NCBI GenBank assembly: GCA_017420125.1
Contig: JAFOJR010000051.1
Span: 1 to 10,036 of the forward strand
Direction of reading: 5' to 3'
Length of the DNA stretch: 10,036 nucleotides
From: Oscillospiraceae bacterium
GTDB taxonomy: Bacteria > Bacillota > Clostridia > Oscillospirales > Oscillospiraceae
Both the position numbers and the translations under genes were made by a program. Below are positions 5,628-10,036 of the stretch, piece by piece. Below the pieces are notes generated by a model that worked only from the letters and a program-made list of their open reading frames with translations, searched no databases and was not told where the DNA came from. The first letter of the stretch is position 1. The number at the start of each line of letters is the position of its first letter.

Positions 5628-7295
5628 ATGAAAGAGTTCATTGACGGGGCAGCGTTTCGCCAGATGGTGCTGTACGCTGCCGCCGCAATCAAGCAGCATA
5701 TGGAGGAAATCAACGATCTGAATGTGTTTCCCGTTCCGGACGGAGATACGGGAACCAACATGAGTTTAACCATGGGCGCTGCTGCTGCGGAGCTGAAAAA
5801 ATATGGAGAAGAGCCGGTGGGGAAAACGGCAGAACGCACAGCCAATGCCTTGCTGCGCGGGGCAAGAGGAAACTCCGGTGTGATTTTGTCGTTGCTGTTC
5901 CGCGGGATGTCCAAGACGATGAAGAAAAAGGAAACCGTGAATGGCGTGGATCTGGCAGATGCATTGGGTGCCGGGGTTTCCACGGCATACAGTGCCGTAA
6001 TGAAACCGGCGGAAGGGACTATTTTAACCGTTTCCCGCCTGGCAGCGCAGCGCGCTGTGGAAGCTGCCGAAGAGCAGAACGAGGCGGAATTTGTGCTTCA
6101 GGCTGCCATTGACGCTGGAGAAGATGCATTGGCGCAAACCATCCACCAGAATCCTGTTTTACAAAAGGCAGGCGTGGTGGATGCCGGCGGAAAGGGCTAC
6201 TTAATCATCCTTCGGGGAATGCTCAGTGCGTTGCGCGGAGAGGAAATGCCCCTGCCGGCAGAGGCGAATCAACAAACGATGCAGCCCAAGGAAAAGGCGG
6301 ATTTTAACCAGTTTACGCAAGAAGAAATCACCTTTGGCTATTGTACGGAATTCATTGCAGCCCGGGCGGATGGCCGTTCGGCGGCGCCTTTGCGGGAATT
6401 TTTAAATCATTTGGGAGACAGCCTGGTGCTGGTAGAAGATGAGGAGATTATCAAAGTCCATGTCCACACTGACCATCCGGGAAAGGTGCTGGAAGAAGCG
6501 CTGAAGTATGGCGCACTGCTTACGGTCAAAGTGGAAAATATGCGAGAGCAGCATTCGGAAATTTTAGAGGAAGCAGCCCAGATGCCGGCCCGCGAACCAG
6601 GACAGGAACAGGAAAATTGGCAAGTAGCGCCGGCGGAAAAACACTTTGGCTTTGTGGCGGTCTGTGCCGGTGAGGGACTGGCTTCTGTATTTGCCGATTT
6701 GGGCTGCGACAGAACCATCAACGGCGGTCAGACAATGAATCCGGCTACCGAGGATATTCTGAAGGCGGTGGAGCAGACTCCTTCTGAGGTTGTTTATGTA
6801 CTGCCCAACAACAAAAATATTATTATGGCAGCGGAACAATGTGTTTCGATTGCCCATAAAAAGGTCGTTGTGATTCCGACTCGCTCTGTTCCCCAGGGCG
6901 TGGCAGCGATGCTGGCGATGGATCCGGAAGCCGATGAAGAACAGAACACCCGGGAAATGACCCAAGCGGCAGAGCAGGTCAACACGATTCAAGTTACTTA
7001 TGCAGCACGGGATTCCTCTTTTGACGGAGTTGAAATCTCTGCCCAGGACTACTTGGCATTATATAATGATGCGTTGTTTGGTACCAGCCGGGATCTGAAT
7101 ACGCTGTTTGCCCAACTGACAGAGCGGGTAACGCAGGAGAATCCGCAGTTTATTACAGTATATTATGGCCAGCAGGTGTCAGAGGAAGATGCCCAAGCTG
7201 TGGCGGACCGGTTTGCCGCAGCCTGTCCGGATGCGGAAGTCAGTGTTTTAAACGGTGGACAGCCGGTATACTATTACATGATTTCTGTGGAATAA
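5628..7295 (+). CDS. fakA: Fatty acid kinase catalytic subunit FakA (YloV, Dak2-domain protein)
   Basis: FakA transfers phosphate from ATP to a fatty acid held by a FakB (DegV-family) partner, feeding exogenous fatty acids into phospholipid synthesis. The 555-residue length is right for the family (about 550). The N-terminal DhaL/Dak2 kinase domain (about 1-205) carries NVFPVPDGDTGTNM at 32-45, with the metal-binding Asp38 and Asp40, then the nucleotide-site run GARGNSGVI at 77-85, EGTILTVSR (128-136) and DAGGKGY (184-190). The middle domain has FGYCTEF with Cys238 and VHVHTDHPG with His277/His279, candidate metal ligands. The C-terminal domain (about 335-555) has LPNNKNIIMAAEQ and VVVIPTRSVPQG, shared by the YloV group. 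The start ATG follows AGAGAGG. It sits in one operon with the Asp23 gene and ends at a terminator. No fakB is in the window, as is common. Confidence 0.94.
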   Translation: MKEFIDGAAFRQMVLYAAAAIKQHMEEINDLNVFPVPDGDTGTNMSLTMGAAAAELKKYGEEPVGKTAERTANALLRGARGNSGVILSLLFRGMSKTMKKKETVNGVDLADALGAGVSTAYSAVMKPAEGTILTVSRLAAQRAVEAAEEQNEAEFVLQAAIDAGEDALAQTIHQNPVLQKAGVVDAGGKGYLIILRGMLSALRGEEMPLPAEANQQTMQPKEKADFNQFTQEEITFGYCTEFIAARADGRSAAPLREFLNHLGDSLVLVEDEEIIKVHVHTDHPGKVLEEALKYGALLTVKVENMREQHSEILEEAAQMPAREPGQEQENWQVAPAEKHFGFVAVCAGEGLASVFADLGCDRTINGGQTMNPATEDILKAVEQTPSEVVYVLPNNKNIIMAAEQCVSIAHKKVVVIPTRSVPQGVAAMLAMDPEADEEQNTREMTQAAEQVNTIQVTYAARDSSFDGVEISAQDYLALYNDALFGTSRDLNTLFAQLTERVTQENPQFITVYYGQQVSEEDAQAVADRFAAACPDAEVSVLNGGQPVYYYMISVE

Positions 7296-7307
7296 TACAA
7301 AAACTGC

Positions 7308-7331
7308 AAAGGGGCCGGCAGGCCCCTTTTA
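7308..7331 (+). terminator. Intrinsic terminator of the asp23-fakA operon
   Basis: AAAGGGGCC (7308-7316) pairs with GGCCCCTTT (7321-7329) around the loop GGCA, a 9-bp stem ending in a short T-run, 12 nt after the fakA stop. A TATAAT follows directly (7330-7335), but no -35 box stands at a proper distance. Confidence 0.85.
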
Positions 7332-7409
7332 TAATGAATTAGATGCATAGTGTTTCATCAGGGACAGAATTGTTAAAACGGAAGCAAAGCAAGAGGAAGG
7401 TGGGCAAAG

Positions 7410-8594
7410 ATGAAATATGATTTTGAAACCCTGCAGCAGCGGCGGGACGGCAGCGCAGAAAAGTGGAATAAGATGATTCGGGCGGGATATACCGATCCGG
7501 AAATCGTTCCTTTTTCTGTAGCAGATATGGAGTTTATGGCTGCGCCGGAAATTTTGGAAGCACTGCGGGAAAAAGCAGAGTTTGGTGTCTTTGGATATAC
7601 GAGTGTGGACTGTTCCTATCGGGAGGCGGTATGCCGTTGGATGGAGCAGCGCCACGGATGGCAGACGCAGCCGGAATGGCAGGTGCAGACTGGCGGTGTA
7701 GTAGCAGCCATCGGAGCGGCTATCCGCGCCTTTACCCAGCCGGGAGACGGGATTCTGATCCAGCCGCCAATTTATCCGCCCTTTCACCGACTTGTTGTAC
7801 AAAATGACCGGGTGGTGCTGGAGAATCCGCTGCAATATGAAAACGGGCGATATACCATGGATTTTGACGACTTGGAAGAAAAAGCAAAAACGGCAAAAAT
7901 GCTGCTTTTGTGCAGCCCGCACAACCCGGTAGGCCGCGTTTGGACAAAAGAAGAGCTGCAAAAAGTGGCGGAGATCTGCAACCGGCACCATGTTTTGGTT
8001 TTTTCCGACGAAATTCACTTTGATTTTGTCTATCCTGGTCACACACATACCGTATATGCTACATTGAGCGAAACGTGCAGGGAAAACTGTATCGTCGGTA
8101 CGGCAGCCAGTAAATCGTTTAACCTGGCGGGGCTTTCCACCAGCAATATTATCATTCCAAACGAGAAGCTCCGTGATCAGTTCGCCCGTCAGTCCTTTTT
8201 GGAGGCAGGGCGGTTAAATCATTATTTCGGCACAGCAGCCACAAAAGCCGCCTATGAAAAAGGCGCCGGCTGGCTGGATGAACTGCTGGTCTATTTGGAA
8301 GAGAATATGCTGTTTTGTCAGCAGTTTCTGGAAAAACATTTCCCAAAAGTAACCGTTTCACCTTTAGAGGGCACCTATCTGCTGTGGGCGGATTTTCGCA
8401 GCTTTGGCTTGGATGCCAAGGCGCTGGAGCAATTTATGACCCAGGAAGCAGGGCTGTTTTTGGATGAAGGATGGATTTTCGGCAAGCAGGGAGAGGGATT
8501 CGAACGGATCAATCTGGCCTGTCCCCGCCGCTATCTCCAATCGGCGCTGGAGCGGTTGCGGAAGGCGGCGGAACAAAGAGGGTTCTGTTCCTGA
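7410..8594 (+). CDS. MalY/PatB family PLP-dependent C-S beta-lyase (cystathionine beta-lyase type)
   Basis: The 394-residue, fold-type I aminotransferase-like protein opens with the MalY/PatB signature: MKYDFETLQQRRDGSAEKW, then PFSVADMEF (34-42) and GVFGYT (59-64). Active-site marks are IQPPIYPPF (117-125), SPHNPVGR (169-176), SDEIHFD (199-205) and TAASKSFNLAGL with Lys235 as the PLP lysine; RINLACPR (366-373) holds the carboxylate-binding Arg. Such enzymes cleave cystathionine or cysteine by beta-elimination, giving homocysteine or sulfide, ammonia and pyruvate. Some also have aminotransferase or regulatory roles. The ATG follows GAGGAAGG with an approximately 9-nt gap. I could not find a convincing promoter in 7332-7400. 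It converges on metA, and both fit methionine synthesis, though they are not one operon. The true substrate is not fixed by sequence. Confidence 0.91.
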   Translation: MKYDFETLQQRRDGSAEKWNKMIRAGYTDPEIVPFSVADMEFMAAPEILEALREKAEFGVFGYTSVDCSYREAVCRWMEQRHGWQTQPEWQVQTGGVVAAIGAAIRAFTQPGDGILIQPPIYPPFHRLVVQNDRVVLENPLQYENGRYTMDFDDLEEKAKTAKMLLLCSPHNPVGRVWTKEELQKVAEICNRHHVLVFSDEIHFDFVYPGHTHTVYATLSETCRENCIVGTAASKSFNLAGLSTSNIIIPNEKLRDQFARQSFLEAGRLNHYFGTAATKAAYEKGAGWLDELLVYLEENMLFCQQFLEKHFPKVTVSPLEGTYLLWADFRSFGLDAKALEQFMTQEAGLFLDEGWIFGKQGEGFERINLACPRRYLQSALERLRKAAEQRGFCS

Positions 8595-8638
8595 GTTTCC
8601 TGTGTGCAGAGCGGGAAAAACTGGCGACCGAAAACATG

Positions 8639-8690
8639 AAAACTCCCCGCGGCAGGCCAAAATGCATGCCACGGGGAGTTTCTGTTTTAT
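8639..8690. terminator. Shared terminator between the convergent C-S lyase gene and metA
   Basis: AAACTCCCCG (8640-8649) pairs with CGGGGAGTTT (8672-8681), 10 bp. After one C/A mismatch GGCA (8651-8654) pairs with TGCC (8667-8670). TTTCTGTTTTAT follows on plus and AGTTTTCATGTTTTC follows on minus, so it can stop both convergent transcripts. Confidence 0.85.
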
Positions 8691-8733
8691 CAAAAGCAGT
8701 ACGCTACTGATGATTTTTCTGTTTTATGCCGGA

Positions 8734-9696
8734 TTATTTTGTTTTGTTCGCTGCATTGCTCCGCCGAATTTTTTGCTCGGAAGAAAGAGAACGCAGGTCA
8801 TAGGGAGTAGACTGATAGACATAATAATTCAACCAGTTGGTGTATAGAAGCTGCCCGTGTGACCGCCAGGAAACGATGGGGGCCAGCGAAGGGTCGTCCT
8901 GGGGGAAATAGTGCTCCGGTATGGCAATGGTCTTTCCGGAGGAAACATCTCGCCAGTATTCCAGAGCCAAAGTATCCGGATCATATTCCGGGTGGCCCGT
9001 AATAAAAAAGTGGCGGCTGTCTTTGGATTTTACGGCAAATACGCCTGCTTCCTCGGAAACAGAGAGCAGTTCCAGTGCATCTACTGCCCGAATATCCTCC
9101 GGCCAGACCTCGGCATAACGGCTGTGCGGCACAGAAAACACATCGTCAAATCCGCGGAAGAACGGAGAAGTCTTTTTTAAAACTGTGTGACTGTAGACAC
9201 CGAACAATTTCTTGGGCAGTGACCGTTTGGGGATGCCGTAATGATAATACAGACCGGCCTGAGCGCCCCAGCAGATATGAAGGGTACAGTATACATTGGT
9301 GGTGGACCACTCCATAATTTGACACAGTTCATCCCAATAATCCACCGCTTCAAATTCCATGTTTTCAACCGGCGCACCGGTGATGATCATGCCGTCATAT
9401 CGACGATGGCGGATTTGCTCAAACGAAGTGTAAAAAGATTCCAAATGCGATTTGTCCACGTTTTTTGCCACGTGGCTGACCGTTTGCAGAAGATCCACCT
9501 CAATTTGCAGCGGTGTATTGGAAAGCTTCCGCAGAAGCTGGGTTTCCGTGGTAATCTTTGTAGGCATAAGGTTGAGAATCAGCAGTTTCAGCGGACGAAT
9601 ATCCTGATGCATCGCCCGATATTCTGTCATCACAAAGATGTTTTCGTTTTCCAGCGTGGCGCGGGCGGGAAGCTGGTCCGCAATTTTAATTGGCAT
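8734..9696 (-). CDS. metA: Homoserine O-acetyltransferase (MetA family, acetyl-CoA type)
   Basis: MetA activates homoserine by O-acylation, the first committed step of methionine synthesis. The start is the ATG at 9696, with AAGGAGG 6-7 nt upstream, giving 320 residues (family about 300-310). A 348-codon longer frame begins at the predicted transcription start and lacks a ribosome binding site. Numbered from this start, the family's catalytic residues fall at their classic positions: nucleophile Cys142 in TLHICWGAQAG, His235 and Glu237 in FITGHPEYD, with Ser192 in PHSRYAEV and Arg249 in EYWRD. Residue 111 is Glu in TGAPVENMEF. In the family Glu111 marks acetyl-CoA use and Gly111, as in Escherichia coli, succinyl-CoA use, so the product is most likely O-acetylhomoserine. 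The C-terminal 15 or so residues are basic and polar and look like a dispensable tail. It has its own promoter. Confidence 0.95.
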   Translation of the reverse strand: MPIKIADQLPARATLENENIFVMTEYRAMHQDIRPLKLLILNLMPTKITTETQLLRKLSNTPLQIEVDLLQTVSHVAKNVDKSHLESFYTSFEQIRHRRYDGMIITGAPVENMEFEAVDYWDELCQIMEWSTTNVYCTLHICWGAQAGLYYHYGIPKRSLPKKLFGVYSHTVLKKTSPFFRGFDDVFSVPHSRYAEVWPEDIRAVDALELLSVSEEAGVFAVKSKDSRHFFITGHPEYDPDTLALEYWRDVSSGKTIAIPEHYFPQDDPSLAPIVSWRSHGQLLYTNWLNYYVYQSTPYDLRSLSSEQKIRRSNAANKTK

Positions 9697-9725
9697 AACG
9701 ATCCTCCTTACCAGGCTCTTTTTCG

Positions 9726-9750
9726 TGCCGGCACCACAAGGCGCCCGGCA
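9726..9750 (-). promoter_or_regulatory. GC-rich hairpin in the metA leader
   Basis: Read on minus, TGCCG and GCGCC (with one bulged G between) pair with GGTGC and CGGCA around a TTGT loop: ten base pairs including one G-U. It lies in an approximately 80-nt leader about 30 nt upstream of the ATG, before the AAGGAGG site. No U-run follows, so it is not a terminator. It lacks the SAM-I and T-box conserved elements common before methionine genes in Firmicutes. Its function is unknown. Confidence 0.5.
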
Positions 9751-9782
9751 GCAGAAACGAGCAGAATAAATAAATTGCATTT

Positions 9783-9812
9783 ATTATAGCACAAAAAGGT
9801 ATTCCCTTTCAA
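9783..9812 (-). promoter_or_regulatory. Sigma-A promoter of metA with extended -10
   Basis: On minus, TTGAAA (9812-9807), an 18-nt spacer and a perfect TATAAT (9788-9783) preceded by TGC give a strong promoter. Transcription would start near 9776, which lies downstream of the start codon of the longer 348-codon frame and so supports the shorter MetA. Confidence 0.85.
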
Positions 9813-9908
9813 GAAACAGCTTTTTGACGGATTTTCCTATTATTCTTATGTTATATGGTTCAAAAACAGGCTGAAAAGAACAAAGTGCAAAAAAAGGAAA
9901 AAAGGGGG
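9813..9908. other. AT-rich gap between divergent promoters
   Basis: Together with the metA leader and the right-edge transcript this makes a gene-free stretch from 9697 to the end of the window. Between the two divergent promoters I see only A-rich and T-rich sequence, and no gene, operator or RNA element. Confidence 0.5.
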
Positions 9909-9938
9909 TTGACAAAAGGAGTAGGGTTTTGGTATAGT
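9909..9938 (+). promoter_or_regulatory. Strong sigma-A promoter of a transcript leaving the window
   Basis: A perfect TTGACA (9909-9914), an 18-nt spacer and TATAGT (9933-9938) form a strong promoter reading towards the right edge. The predicted start is about 9945, just where the base composition switches from AT-rich to GC-rich. Confidence 0.8.
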
Positions 9939-9944
9939 AATTGA

Positions 9945-10036
9945 GCGCTTGCGAAGACGCCGGGCGGAACGGAGCGGGAAGGCCACGGAAGTGAGAGCCA
10001 CCGGGAAGAGCCGCAGGAGGAGTCAAGAACGCAAGA
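9945..10036 (+). ncRNA. Possible structured RNA or long leader, incomplete at the right edge
   Basis: The 92 nt after the promoter are GC- and purine-rich and contain no credible start codon in a coding context. Small stems are visible: GCG-AAGA-CGC (9951-9960); GGC CAC closing a GNRA loop GGAA, with GTG and GCC and a three-base bulge (9981-9999); and a possible outer GCGG (9964-9967) with CCGC (10011-10014). A GGAAG-GCC unit recurs three times. AGGAGGAG at 10015-10022 resembles a ribosome binding site, but no start codon follows within the window, so a gene would begin at least 14 nt later. It may be a noncoding RNA, the leader of the next gene, or an rRNA/tRNA operon leader. I do not recognise a known family. 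Confidence 0.35.

Noticed and set aside
9784..10026. An 80-codon minus frame at the right edge.
   Set aside because: It runs antisense through the GC-rich transcript and both promoters, has no ribosome binding site and no motif.
10015..10036. A ribosome binding site plus the start of a protein gene at the right edge.
   Set aside because: AGGAGGAG is present, but no ATG, GTG or TTG follows before the window ends, so spacing would already exceed the usual 5-10 nt.

Overview
The window looks like chromosomal DNA of an anaerobic, probably butyrate-forming member of the Clostridia (Eubacteriales), perhaps Oscillospiraceae/Ruminococcaceae-like. This rests on strong AGGAGG ribosome binding sites, TTGACA/TATAAT promoters, a solitary clostridial-type acetyl-CoA acetyltransferase, an Asp23-FakA (YloU-YloV) pair and a MetA of the acetyl-CoA-using type. 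The taxonomic call is inference. I saw no insertion sequence, phage gene, integrase, CRISPR array or tRNA.

Layout, left to right. (1) A minus-strand radical SAM protein of the PflA-like COG1313 type runs off the left edge (1-761). (2) Positions 762-1155 form a divergent promoter region. (3) thlA acetyl-CoA acetyltransferase lies on plus (1156-2337), with a stem-loop leader and a strong terminator. (4) The leader of the next gene holds a perfect 15-bp inverted repeat (2459-2492). (5) An orphan XdhC/CoxI-family molybdenum-hydroxylase maturation protein lies on plus (2617-3642). (6) A MATE-family exporter lies on minus (3723-5018) and converges on xdhC across a shared hairpin terminator. (7) A two-gene plus operon encodes an Asp23/YloU protein (5232-5585) and FakA/YloV (5628-7295). 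(8) A MalY/PatB-type PLP C-S lyase lies on plus (7410-8594). (9) MetA lies on minus (8734-9696), converging on the lyase across another shared terminator. (10) At the right edge a strong plus promoter (9909-9938) starts a GC-rich, purine-rich transcript that leaves the window.

Most genes form separate short transcription units with their own promoters and terminators. Thiolase condenses acetyl-CoA at the entrance to butyrate synthesis. FakA phosphorylates fatty acids, and Asp23 is its usual neighbour. MetA and the C-S lyase both fit methionine/cysteine metabolism. These are ordinary core functions. I found no clearly new multi-gene system. The points most worth a second look are non-coding: the 15-bp palindrome before xdhC, the possible structured RNA at the right edge, and compact hairpins in the thlA, MATE and metA leaders.
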